This document shows positions 43,677 through 53,478 of a stretch of 58,044 bases of DNA, piece after piece. A program made the translations under genes and the position numbers. Origin of the DNA: Saprolegnia diclina VS20 (lineage: Eukaryota > Oomycota > Saprolegniomycetes > Saprolegniales > Saprolegniaceae). The notes beneath the pieces were generated by a model, which worked only from the letters and a program-made list of their open reading frames with translations, made no database searches and was not told the DNA's origin. Position 1 is the stretch's first letter, and each line of letters opens with the position of its first letter. The stretch lies in assembly GCF_000281045.1 (NCBI RefSeq), contig NW_008246106.1, positions 473,288 through 531,331 of the forward strand, read 5' to 3'.

Positions 43677-43991
43677 TTAATTGCGACTCTTTGTCACCAC
43701 AGCCGTGCACTGCATACACAGCCGTGGAGCTCGTAGCGGGCGACCGTTCTGACCTCGCATCGTCCAGTTTTTTGGCTGCACGGTTAAAAATGGCAGTTGG
43801 TGGTTGAATATGGCATGTGCCACAAATAAACACATAATGTCGTATAATTCTGGCTGTACACCGCCAATGGCGGCGTGACATAGCATCTCGAGCTCTATAG
43901 AACAATGGCTACCGACAGGCAAAGCGTGGGCGATTTTGTTATCGGACTCGATTTGGGCGATCGAGCCCCTTGATTTCGGCGATGCCAGCAT
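43677..43991 (-). CDS. 104-codon ORF upstream of the CBM1 gene, copy 2, doubtful gene
   Basis: Counterpart of 37874-38188, same length and position in the arm, with 11 amino-acid differences, several of them radical (Trp to Cys, Arg to Cys, Ser to Phe twice). An inverted CCAAT pair lies above the ATG. Retained openness argues for coding; the radical changes argue against it. Confidence 0.3.
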   Translation of the reverse strand: MLASPKSRGSIAQIESDNKIAHALPVGSHCSIELEMLCHAAIGGVQPELYDIMCLFVAHAIFNHQLPFLTVQPKNWTMRGQNGRPLRAPRLCMQCTAVVTKSRN

Positions 43992-44229
43992 GTGATGCGA
44001 CCGGATTGGCTGAAAGTCGAATAAAAGTGGCCAATACGAGCGCGAGGTTGTATTATTTTGCGAAAATCATATTATGATGAAAAGTTTGTATGGCTCATCC
44101 GATTTAGGCAGCTGGAGCTTCGCAGCCGACACCGCAACCCTAGTCGATGTTGATAGCAATGCGCAACCTGCTTCATATTGTCATGCTAGGTAAAAGCTGG
44201 AGCCAAGGACAGAGAACAAGCGGTTAAGG

Positions 44230-47010
44230 TTAAACGACACTCGGCTCGTCAACGACTTGGTGGTACGCGTACTCGATCCACGGCATGAGCGCTTCAAGGT
44301 CTTCGGTCTCGACGGTCGCGCCGCACCAGATGCGGAGGCCCGGCGGTGCGTCCTTGTACGAGCCAATGTCCACAGCGACGTCGTTGGCCTCGAGGATCGT
44401 CTGGAGCTGCTTGAGCTGCGCTTTGGACGCCTTGGGCAGCTGGAGACACACGGACGTCTTGGAGCGCGTCGCCTTGTCCTTGGCGAGGAACTCGATCCAG
44501 TCGGCGTTATCTTCCACAAACTTCTCGATGACGCCGAGGTTCTTGGCGGCCTTGGCGCTGAGGCCGGCGACGCCACCTTGGGCCGCGGCCCAGTCGAGCG
44601 CGTCAATGTAGTCTTCGACGCAGAGCATCGAGGGCGTGTTGATCGTGCTGCCCTTGAAAAGGTCCATGCCAATCTCGCCCTTGCTGTTCTTGAGCCGGAA
44701 GATCTTGGGCATCGGGCGGTTCGTCGGCGTGAACGACGCCAAGCGCTCGAGCGCGCGTGGGCTCAGCACGAGCATGCCGTGGCCGCCCTCGCCGCCGAGC
44801 ACCTTTTGCCAGCTGAACGTGCACACGTCGATCTTGTGCCACGGCATCTCCATCGCAAACGCCGCCGACGTCGCGTCGTTGAACACGAGACCGGTCCGGT
44901 CGTCCGCGATCCAGTCGGCGTTGGGCACGCAGACGCCGCTCGTCGTGCCGTTCCAAGTGAAGCACACATCGTGGTCCATAGGCACGGACGCCAGGTCCGG
45001 AAGCTCGCCGTACGGGGCCGAGAAGGTCGTCACGTTCTCAAGCTTGAGCTCGTTGATCGCGTCGTTGTGCCAGCCCTTCCCAAAGGCGTCCCAGTAGCAC
45101 ATGGCGACCGGCTTGGGCCCGAGGAGGTTCCACATGGCCATCTCGAACGCGCCCGTGTCGGACGCCGGCACGATGCCGCACACGTAGTCGTCAGGCAGCT
45201 GGAGGACGTCCCGGGTCTTGGCGATCGCGTCGGCGAGCACGTGCTTGCCAATGGTCGACCGGTGCGACCGGCCGAGCGTCCGCGTCGGCAACCCGGCGAG
45301 GCTGTAGCCAGCGCGCTTCTTGCACGGGCCGGAGCCAAACTGCATCGACTTGGGCTTGATCGCGGGCACGTTGAGCGGCGAGGGGAGCGAGAGCGGCATG
45401 TCGAGGAGGTTGACGAGCCGGACGTTGCCGAGCTCTTCCATGCGCGCGAGTTCGTCGAGCACCTCGGACGACGGCGCGTCATCGACGTTGAGGACGCCGA
45501 CGGCATGGTTGTCGGTGCGCCCGAGGCCAAAGCAGCCAATGTTGACGTGATGCTTGGCAAGGACCGACGTGACGGCGTGGAGCACGCCGGGCTTGTCGTT
45601 GTTGGTGAAGAAGACCATGCTGCCGCTTAAAATCGCGTCCAAGCTCAGCGCGTTGTACTGGACGAGGCGGAGCTGGTTGGCGCCAAACACTGTGCCCGTC
45701 ACCGTCCGTGTCGAGCCGTCATCCAGATGACATGTGACCGTCACGACGTTGTTGTAGTGCAGGTCTTTCTCGACAAAGTCCTCTTGCGCGTGCTCGTCGG
45801 TCGAGATGCCACGGGCGTGCACGATGTCCAGCGCGTTCTCGGGCGTCACCTCTTGCTCGAGCAAATGGCGGCCCAGACCCATGCACACGGACGCTCGAAG
45901 CACGTTGGGCGGAATCGCAAACACCTCTTTGCCGTGGGCCGTGACGCGGACGGTCGCAATCTTCTCGGTCCCGAGCAGCTGCGCCTGGAGACTCCCTAGC
46001 TTCTCGGCGAGGAGTGCGTACGGAGGCCGGACGCAGTGCTGCTTCAAGTCGAGGTTGGGCGCGTTGACAATGTTGGTGTACGCTTGGCCGCGCAGCGCAG
46101 CGTCCACTTGCGTCGAGACCGCCAGCGACACGCGCGCCTGCGCCTCCTTCGTGCATGCGCCAATGTGCGGCGTGCAGAGAACGTTCGGGTGCTGGAAAAT
46201 CGCGTGGTGCTTCGTCGGCACCAAGTCGAGGCCGAGGCCCTGGATCTTTCCGGTCTCCAAGCCGTCAAGCGCCGCATCGAGGTCCATGAGGCCGCTTCGG
46301 GACGTGTTGAGGATGTAGACGCCGTCCTTGCAGCGCGCGAGGCGGTCCTTGTTCAAGAGGCCTCGCGTGCCGGCCGTGAGCGGGCAGTGGAGCGAGATAA
46401 AGTCGCTGCGCGCGCAGACGTCTTGGAGCGTCGCGGGCTCAATGTCCAGTCGCGCCGCGGCCTTGTCTGAGAGGAGCGGGTCGTATGCGAGCACGTTCAT
46501 GCCAAAGGCGAGGCAGCGCTTCGCGACCTGCTCGCCGACGCGGCCGAGGCCGATGAGGCCGATCGTCTTGCCGTGCACGCCCGAGATCGAGTGCTGCTGC
46601 GCGAGTGACGTGAGGAGGCCCATCGTGAGCTCGGTCGCCGCGATCGTGTTGCCGCACGGCGTGTTCATGACGAGGATGCTCGCTTTCGTGGCCGCGACGA
46701 GGTCGATGTTGTCGACGCCTGTGCCCGCGCGCGCCACGACGCGCAGCTGCTTGCCGGCCTCGATGACGTCCTTGGTCACGCGCGTGTTGGAGCGCACGAT
46801 GAGGCCATGGTAGCTCGGGATCGCGGCCACGAGCTCCGCCGGCGCGAAGCTGCCGACGTCGACGTTGTAGCCTTTCGCCCGCAGCGCGTCGATGCCCTGC
46901 GCGTCGATCGGGTCCGTCACGAGGATGCGCGTCTTCGTGGCCATGTGGCGGCGCGCGATCGGTGCTCGCAGGGCCAGCGTCGAGAGGCGCGTCGAAGGCA
47001 GGCGCCACAT
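44230..47010 (-). CDS. Bifunctional 3-phosphoglycerate dehydrogenase / phosphoserine aminotransferase (926 aa)
   Basis: One intron-free frame covers the first two steps of phosphorylated serine synthesis. Residues 1-22 are Arg/Ser/Leu-rich without acids, fitting a mitochondrial presequence; a second ATG at residue 23 could give a cytosolic form. PGDH spans about 27-330: Rossmann GLGRVG (154-159), Asp177 for NAD, Arg238 and His282 of the active site. At the usual Glu position (DVFxxEP) the sequence is DLVPTKH, so Lys267 stands there. An ASB-like region follows (about 330-455), then an ACT domain (about 463-535) that in relatives binds serine. PSAT fills about 555-926, with GPCKKRAGYS, TLGRSHRS and FSWQKVLGGEGGHG holding the PLP lysine (Lys736). 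The PSAT resembles the Methanosarcina/alphaproteobacterial type. A truncated copy of its end lies at 15361-15587. Confidence 0.9.
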   Translation of the reverse strand: MWRLPSTRLSTLALRAPIARRHMATKTRILVTDPIDAQGIDALRAKGYNVDVGSFAPAELVAAIPSYHGLIVRSNTRVTKDVIEAGKQLRVVARAGTGVDNIDLVAATKASILVMNTPCGNTIAATELTMGLLTSLAQQHSISGVHGKTIGLIGLGRVGEQVAKRCLAFGMNVLAYDPLLSDKAAARLDIEPATLQDVCARSDFISLHCPLTAGTRGLLNKDRLARCKDGVYILNTSRSGLMDLDAALDGLETGKIQGLGLDLVPTKHHAIFQHPNVLCTPHIGACTKEAQARVSLAVSTQVDAALRGQAYTNIVNAPNLDLKQHCVRPPYALLAEKLGSLQAQLLGTEKIATVRVTAHGKEVFAIPPNVLRASVCMGLGRHLLEQEVTPENALDIVHARGISTDEHAQEDFVEKDLHYNNVVTVTCHLDDGSTRTVTGTVFGANQLRLVQYNALSLDAILSGSMVFFTNNDKPGVLHAVTSVLAKHHVNIGCFGLGRTDNHAVGVLNVDDAPSSEVLDELARMEELGNVRLVNLLDMPLSLPSPLNVPAIKPKSMQFGSGPCKKRAGYSLAGLPTRTLGRSHRSTIGKHVLADAIAKTRDVLQLPDDYVCGIVPASDTGAFEMAMWNLLGPKPVAMCYWDAFGKGWHNDAINELKLENVTTFSAPYGELPDLASVPMDHDVCFTWNGTTSGVCVPNADWIADDRTGLVFNDATSAAFAMEMPWHKIDVCTFSWQKVLGGEGGHGMLVLSPRALERLASFTPTNRPMPKIFRLKNSKGEIGMDLFKGSTINTPSMLCVEDYIDALDWAAAQGGVAGLSAKAAKNLGVIEKFVEDNADWIEFLAKDKATRSKTSVCLQLPKASKAQLKQLQTILEANDVAVDIGSYKDAPPGLRIWCGATVETEDLEALMPWIEYAYHQVVDEPSVV

Positions 47011-48488
47011 CGCAAAATGAGGTTGACCTAATCGGTCGGATCTTGACCTGTTTTTTAGTGCGTCGTGTTTTAAACCTGTGTTTTATACGTGTCGCCAACG
47101 CAAACCTCAAGCTCGCAGGGTGCAAGCGAGAGGCGATGCGTGGGAGGCGTGTTGGCTGGCTATTGGGATGAAGTATATCTGTATGTTACAATGGCGAGGA
47201 GTCCAAGGACGTGCGTTTGCGAACACAGAAGCGAGTGACCTTTCGGCATCTTCAAGAAAGGTCTCAACATTGAAGTTCTGTTTGTATCCGCTGGGATGAT
47301 AACGCGAGTGATGCGCAGAGTTGTTGACGATTCAAATCGGACGACGCAAGGTCGGAGACGCAACTTGCTCGAGTACAGTAATGCGCTAGCCACGAAGAGC
47401 GCCGAAGCAGCGGCTGCTCGTCCTCGAGTGAAGGGTGTCGAACATGGATGGCGCAGATGAATCGTCAGCACATTGTTTATCGTATGCTGTTTTATACAAA
47501 TCAATGTTTTTTATACGTGTATCGCGGCATCTGATTGGCCATTCGTTTGGCACCACAAGATCGCAAATAAGATTCCAGAAAACCTTTTGAAATGCATGTT
47601 TTGGGATATAATAAGATAGAGGTTTGCCATACCCAACATTACCGCACGAAGATGCTTGTCAACTACAGTTAACGGCGCTCGATCAACGCAAACTCGATCT
47701 TGATCGTAGAGGCTGGTGTTTCTAGTACCGGTAAATATCAGTATATGACACGACTGCGGCAGCTGCTGCTGCACCAACGAGGATGCAACGCCATGCACCC
47801 GCCACTTGTCCTTGCCAATGCGGCCTCTCCACTACAGCACCACGTATCAGCTATGACGCTGCTGTTATAGGCGCTCAACGATCTCGTCGCGAGCGGTCGA
47901 GGGCAGAAGCGACTACGCTGGCAGGACGGGCGCAGGTGATTTTCCAGCTTGATAATTCGCGATCTTGCTTTTCACACGTGTATATTCCGTGTCCAAGAAA
48001 AACGCACCGTTGCATTGGCTTCAAGGTGAGAATTGTATGTCGCTTTGGAATACCTGTGAACGGTATTGCGGCATCTTGGATGTTGTATGTCGTCAAGTAA
48101 GACCATAAAACGGTATTCTTGTAGATGCCAGTAGAGCATTAGAAGAGCCGCTTGGATCGACCGACAAAACCGTACAATGACCAGTGTAGGCTCTAGCTGA
48201 GAGGCATCTCGCTGGGTAGCGTAGTGCAGTGCCACGTCATTCGAGAAGACCTTGTTGCACGCTCCAAGTCGGCTATGAAAAGAAGGTGCGTGGTCACGGC
48301 CCCCAAATCCATCCAGTTCCTCACGCGCATACAAACACCAAGCTTAAATCAATTCCCACGCCGTTTTTGAATTTTCAAATTCGTTTCGCACGTTTCTAAC
48401 GGTATCCGGAGACTTATCCGGACAGTCGCACGAAGACACGAGGGGATTTTGCGTTTTACACGGCGAGAAACTGACGGGGGAAATAGCC
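47011..48488. other. Intergenic region of 1.5 kb, no supported gene
   Basis: This gap separates two divergent genes and must hold both promoters. It is more AT-rich than its neighbours. Open frames such as 47160-47504 and 47511-47798 (minus) lack coding character, splice context or family. I see no repeat, RNA gene or element end that I can support. Confidence 0.5.
48404..48422 (+). promoter_or_regulatory. Direct pair of ATCCGGA boxes upstream of the BED zinc-finger gene
   Basis: ATCCGGA at 48404-48410 and again at 48416-48422, 12 bp apart, 67-85 bp above the ATG at 48489. The same box occurs in pairs at 18643-18660 and 55350-55368. Confidence 0.4.
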
Positions 48489-49253
48489 ATGATGGCCAAC
48501 ACGTACGCCCAAGCGGCGCAGCTCCACGTCCCGCACCCGCAGCAGGTCCATGTACCGGCGCCGCCGATGGCCGAGAAGACCAAGGTCGGCCGCAAGCGCC
48601 ACAACATCTGGGAGTACTTCCAGGAGGACGGCTCGACCAACCCGAAGCGCACGCGCTGCAAGTGCAAGTACTGCGGCCACAGCTTCTTCTCCGACTGCAC
48701 GCGAATGAAGAAGCACATCATCAGCTGCACCAACTGCCCAGATGCGGTGCGCCAAGAGGTCAATGAAGAGTTTCTGCAGCTTGAGCCCGCGGACCCGTCG
48801 GCGGGCCGGCTCAAGCGGTCGATTGCGATGGCCGACCTCCCGCCGCTCAATAGCTACGAAGCCGCAACGGCGCCGCCGGGTGCACCCGTGTACTCGTCCA
48901 AGGCCGAAGCGAACGCGCAGCCTGCGTCCAAGAAGCTCAAGGTCACGACGCCGACGCTGCTGCAAAAGACGATGGGCGAGGCGGTCTGGGACTGCTTCCT
49001 CCACATTGTCAACGACCCGACCACCGAGGATCGGCTGGGCATGCAGGGTGTCAAGAAGATGGTGTCGATCTTCAAGCAAGAGGTCCACCGCGAGTCGCTC
49101 CGCGCGCTGCTTCTGCTCGCGTGCCCACAGCCCGACAAGCTGCCGTCCATCTCGACCAACCGCCCGAACGGGGCCAAGTTTATCGACGCGTACATTCGGC
49201 AGCTGCAATTTGGCCTCTTTGAGACGCTGTCGGGCCCACAAGAAACAGTCTAG
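48489..49253 (+). CDS. BED-type zinc-finger protein (254 aa)
   Basis: Single exon; two adjacent ATGs at 48489 and 48492. Residues about 33-82 form a BED finger: W41-x-x-F44, then C59-x2-C62 and H76-x3-C80. BED fingers bind DNA and occur in host regulators and in hAT-type transposases. Here the rest of the protein (about 85-254) is a Pro/Ala-rich linker and a helical tail with no RNase-H-like DDE region, so it is not a transposase, though it may derive from one. A KKLK basic patch could help nuclear entry. The overlapping minus-strand frame is a shadow. Confidence 0.82.
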   Translation: MMANTYAQAAQLHVPHPQQVHVPAPPMAEKTKVGRKRHNIWEYFQEDGSTNPKRTRCKCKYCGHSFFSDCTRMKKHIISCTNCPDAVRQEVNEEFLQLEPADPSAGRLKRSIAMADLPPLNSYEAATAPPGAPVYSSKAEANAQPASKKLKVTTPTLLQKTMGEAVWDCFLHIVNDPTTEDRLGMQGVKKMVSIFKQEVHRESLRALLLLACPQPDKLPSISTNRPNGAKFIDAYIRQLQFGLFETLSGPQETV

Positions 49254-49339
49254 TTCCTCCTCCTCGTATCTATAACTCTCAGATTGCACATAAGCTAATT
49301 AGCCGTTTCAACTTTGAAGCGTCCTTTCTACTCATATCG

Positions 49340-52300
49340 ATGCGCGCGTGGGCTCTCTTGGCGCCGCTATCGGCAGCCTACGTCGTGCAGCCGCCGCTGC
49401 GGGACGACAACTTTGCTTGTTGCGGTGGCTGCTCGTCGAGTGTCCGCAGCGACCAAGTGTACCTGGCGACGGGCGCGCGCGTCATGCTCTGGGACACCAA
49501 CGTCAAGGTGAACCCCCAGCCGCAGTGCCTGCTCACGTTCCCTTACGACCCCACGCGCGGCGAAGTAGGCCTTGCCTGTACTTTTTCAATAAGATCTACT
49601 TTGGTGTAGTCGCCAGGGCCCCGCCGTGTGCGCAGTGGCTCGCTCGTCGGGACAACGTTTCCGCTCAACCACGACGCCGACGCGCGCTGCTGCTTGAACG
49701 GCGGCACGTGCACCTTGTCGGAAGACGACGCCCAGGGCAAGTACGTTCTATCTCTCTACCTCTCGAGCGACTGCGAGTGGTGTAGGTGCAATTGCGTGCA
49801 GCCGTGGGGGTTCCGTGGCGACTACTGCGAGCTCTCGAGTACTTTCATTCTTCCTCTTTTGCATTGTTGAAGTGATTTGCCTAGTCTACGACCTGGCGAT
49901 GATTGCCAACTCGGTAGCGATTTCCAAAGCGTCGAGGCGGATACGAAGGACGCCATAGGGCGTGTACCCGCGCACGGTGAATGTGTCTGCGATGCCGATC
50001 GCGTACCCGGACCTGCGGCCGCTTGTGTACAACTTGTCCTTTTTATCGTCCATTACAAAGTAGCTGATCGAGCAGCGTCTGTCGCTCAGTCGTTCGCCGT
50101 GTAGTACGTTCTTGCCGACGACGCCGACGCCCGACATGGACGCGACCCTCGCTACGTACCGCGCGATGGCCTTCCAGCTCGTCATCCTCGGCCTCCTCGG
50201 CGCGTCCGGGCTCTGTATTCTCTTCGTCTTCGGCCACCTCTTTAACGTGTGCCTCAACTACTGCCGCTGCCGAAAGCGTCCGTACTCGCTCCTCGAGAAG
50301 CTCGTGACGATGCTCCTCATGCTCGGCGCCGTGGTCGTCCTTGGTCGCCGAATCCTTGCGTCTCGGCGGTATCTCACGCACGCATGTAGGCGGCAGCCTC
50401 ACAAGGTCATACGTCAACTACGAGCTCCTCGTGCAGCATGCGGCCAACATTACGTTTCTCGTCGCCGACGCGCTGCCAGCCGACACGCTCACGTTCTACT
50501 CCAACGTAAACAGAGTCGCACGACTCTGGGTCTCAACATGTGCTAGTTGAATGCGCCGCTGCGCGCAATCATCGATGGCTTTCCGGGCGCCCGCATTCCG
50601 GAGCTCCAAGCCGCGCTACTGGATCAAATGGCCCTGTACACCTCGCTGAACGTGACGGACATGCCGCAGATCTTTGCGTCGACGACCGCGCCCTTGGCGG
50701 CCCTCGCGCTGCCCTTCCCGATCGCGTCCTCATACGGACAGCCCGCATGCTCGAGCATGGTCATCTACCGCACGGCCAGCAGCATCATGGGCATCGGGGG
50801 CGCAACGGGCTGCTTTGGCTGCGACCAGTGCGTCGCCATTCGCAAGACGTAGGACAGACGACGCGCTCTGCATCTTGACGTGAGCGTAGGATTCAGAGCA
50901 TCCAGCTCGACTGGCTGCGCGGCGCCTCGGTCGTGCACTGGATACTGTACGCGAGTCATGCCAACCTCATCACGTTTGCTCAGCTGCCGCTGCTCCCGAC
51001 GCTCGTGAACCTCTCGGTCTCTCTCAACCAAACGCTGGCCGACGTCCAGCGCGTCAATACGCACCAAGCGCGCATGCTGGCCACCCTCGTTTGTCTCTGG
51101 TACATGGTAGGGGGTTGATGATCAACTTTTTTCTAGACAAACCAACTCACGATGCTCATTCAGCCCGGCGTCTACATCGTCTACGGGCTCTCGAGTCTCC
51201 TCGCCTTGCTTGCACTTGCGGCGGCCACGCGCGGCTTTTGGCGCCGGAAAGGCCGCCTCGGGAAGCTCGCCAGCTACACGGCACAGTTGGGCACCCTTGT
51301 CGGTACGAGAAGCGCTGCTCTCGTGCGCCATCGTATTTTCGTGTAGCGTCTGCGATGACCGGAATACTGTGGACCGTGTCCTTCTGCGCGCGCGATGGCC
51401 TCGCGTACCTCGACCGTATTGAAGCCAACATGTCCGAGCTCTTTCAGAACACGTCGTCGCGCAATGGTAACCTTGTCGCGCGTGAGGCCCTGCGCTCCAC
51501 CGACTGCTAGACGCCATCAACCTCCTGCACGATCAATCCTGGGTCGCAAATCGGTCCTTGCTCTCGGTCTCAAATTGGTTTGCACAATATGTGTCCTCTC
51601 ATTTTTGGTGCGTAGCTCTTGGAGTGCGCCGACCTTGTCAAGGTGCCGCCACTGCCGACGCCCGACACGGGCATGGCGCCGCCGCCGCTGTACAATACGA
51701 CGCAACTGTTTTTCTTCCCCGACTTTGCCGCGCTCGCGACGCAGGTCAGCGTTATTCCATCACGACACTATAGTTGACAAACGTCTCTAGTTCAACAGCT
51801 CGGACCCGAGCCGCATCACGTCGCTCTTTGGGTGGGACGAGAGCTACGTCACGCTCGCCCACCGCTTCTTGACCGTCCTCTTGTTTGGCAACACGACCGT
51901 GCCGTCCCCGTATACGGCGTCGAACGACACGCGCGTCACCACCTTCACGACGGACCCTAACCGCGATGGTGTCTTCAACGCCTCGGACGTCCAGCTCATG
52001 GCCTCGCTCTACGCCCAAAACTGGTCCACGCTGACGCACAATGAATCGACGCGCCAAAACTCGTACTTGCTCCAACAGTGGCGATGGTGCGGGGAGCTCG
52101 AGGTCGCGCGCGGCCGGCTCCTCGCCTATATGGACAGCGTCGCTGACGTTGCGCTGGAGGCGCGTCCGCATTTGACGGCGATGCAAGCCAACACGAGCGC
52201 ACTCGCGAAGCTCCAGTACCCGTTCCAGTCCGCAGTGAGCTTTTACACGTCGAAGCTTCAGACGTTCAAGCTCGCCGACTGCTCGTACGCCGGCAACTGC

Positions 52301-52598
52301 GGTATTATCCGTGTTTGCGATGCGAGATAACGCCCTTTGTCTAGCATGGACGCGGCAGCGCTGGAACGAGCTCCATAGCGAGCTGCACGCGCTCGGCGCC
52401 GCTGCCGACGAGATGACGCTGCTCTTTGCAATAGCGACGCTGGCCCTCTTGACAGCCTCGCTCTTTGCCTTTTGCTTTGGCGTCCGCGTGCACAAGCCCA
52501 AGGTACGCGTGTACGTCGCTGCGTAAGTACTCAACTAGACCAAGCAAAGGATTACTGCGGCGTTGGCGGAGGAATATTGGGCACGCAGTGCATCTTGA
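49340..52598 (+). CDS. Prominin-like pentaspan membrane glycoprotein with EGF-like module (16 exons, about 866 aa)
   Basis: Exons: 49340-49564, 49610-49740, 49786-49838, 49885-49913, 49959-50024, 50064-50343, 50390-50505, 50547-50848, 50890-51088, 51137-51302, 51347-51466, 51511-51566, 51616-51744, 51791-52301, 52345-52502, 52539-52598. After a signal peptide comes an EGF-like CCLNGGTC...C-x-C unit completed only by splicing. TM1 (AFQLVILGLLGASGLCILF) and TM2 flank a Cys/Arg-rich loop (CLNYCRCRKR). Loop 1 follows, then TM3 and TM4, then a large N-glycosylatable loop 2 and TM5 near the end. That order, and the length, match prominins, which shape membrane protrusions. Exons 4-6 are least certain: exon 4 is 29 bp and the intron 50025-50063 is only 39 bp. 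Tweety-like proteins are an alternative. Confidence 0.75.
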
Positions 52599-52770
52599 GC
52601 GCTGGCACAGACACGACACGGCGCTCCTAGAACGTCGATATGTGAAAGTGGGCGATGGACGCGGTATCGAACCGGAAGGATCACCGCGCTGAGCTCGCGG
52701 CCATAGCAACAGCCCGTGTCGAGCCCGAGAGCATGCGCACACTCCTAGTCATGTTGAAGGGACCGTGCGA

Positions 52771-53478
52771 CTAGAGATGCGGCACCTGAAGCCCGGCCTT
52801 GGCGTCGTGGCCAAAGACAATGAATGGCGGACCGTTGTACTGCGGCGCCCAGAGCCCGCCTGTCTCGGGCTTGGCCTCGGACGCGGCCCACGCTTCATTA
52901 GTCGAGCTCGGAGGAATGAGGTACCGCATCTTGTAGAGGTTTTGGGGCACTTGCGCCTCGAGCGGGATGTTCGGGACGACGCCAGCGTGCACCACCAGCG
53001 TGTCGAGCTCGGGCAGGGCGATCGAGAACGGGAGCTGCTCGAGAAACGCAATATCGTCCGGCGAGAGGTCAGCCACGTAGTCGTAGCGCGTGTCAAAGGC
53101 GGCGATGGACGTCTCCGGCGTTCCGGTCCGCCGACCGTAGTAGGCGCTCAAAGCGGCGTCGTCGTGGTTGCCGCGGACGCAGAGCGCGCCGGTTGTGCGC
53201 ACAAACCGGACGACTTCGGCTGACTGCGGCCCTTTGTTGACGAGGTCGCCGACAAAGATGAGCACGTCATGGGCGGGCGCGAAGGCGCAGGCAGCGAGGA
53301 GCAGGTGCACCTCGTCGAGGCAGCCGTGGACGTCGCCCACGATCACGACACGCGCGCCGATAGGGACGTGGTGTGTCTACGGCTCATTAGCCCCGCGCCA
53401 GAGACAGGCAGCATGACTCACAGCGTGGAGCGTCCGGGGCAGGGCCACGTCGGGGTGCGCTCGCGGTCGCGCGGCCAT
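52771..53478 (-). CDS. ApaH-like metallophosphatase (2 exons, 220 aa)
   Basis: Exons 53478-53422 and 53376-52771, joined in phase 0 by a consensus donor (GTGAGT). The fold is a calcineurin-like metallophosphatase of the ApaH-like (ALPH) group: GDVHGC (33-38), GDLVNKGP (62-69), GNHDD (88-92), VVHAG and FGHDA supply the two-metal site. Relatives hydrolyse dinucleoside polyphosphates such as Ap4A, or cap-like pyrophosphates in kinetoplastid ALPH1. Which substrate applies here is unknown. No targeting signal is obvious. The stop lies 172 bp from the stop of the convergent prominin-like gene. All metal ligands expected are present. Confidence 0.87.

Larger units (their letters stand above)
42878..44068 (-). 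repeat. Right arm of the 1.19-kb inverted duplication
   Basis: Reverse-complement match to 37798-38990. It includes the second CBM1 gene and the second 104-codon ORF. Beyond 44068 and below 42878 the two neighbourhoods differ. Either arm could be the original. Confidence 0.9.

Noticed and set aside
48489-49253. BED-finger gene as a transposase
   Set aside because: No DDE/RNase-H-like core, no terminal inverted repeats and no target-site duplication seen.
48456-49289. 277-codon minus-strand frame over the BED zinc-finger gene
   Set aside because: The plus strand has the BED cysteines and histidine with correct spacing.
49886-50257. Minus-strand 123-codon frame inside the prominin-like gene
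   Set aside because: It reads smoothly, but the plus strand here encodes TM1 and joins exons on both sides in frame. The two plus-strand TAG triplets fall exactly at acceptor positions.
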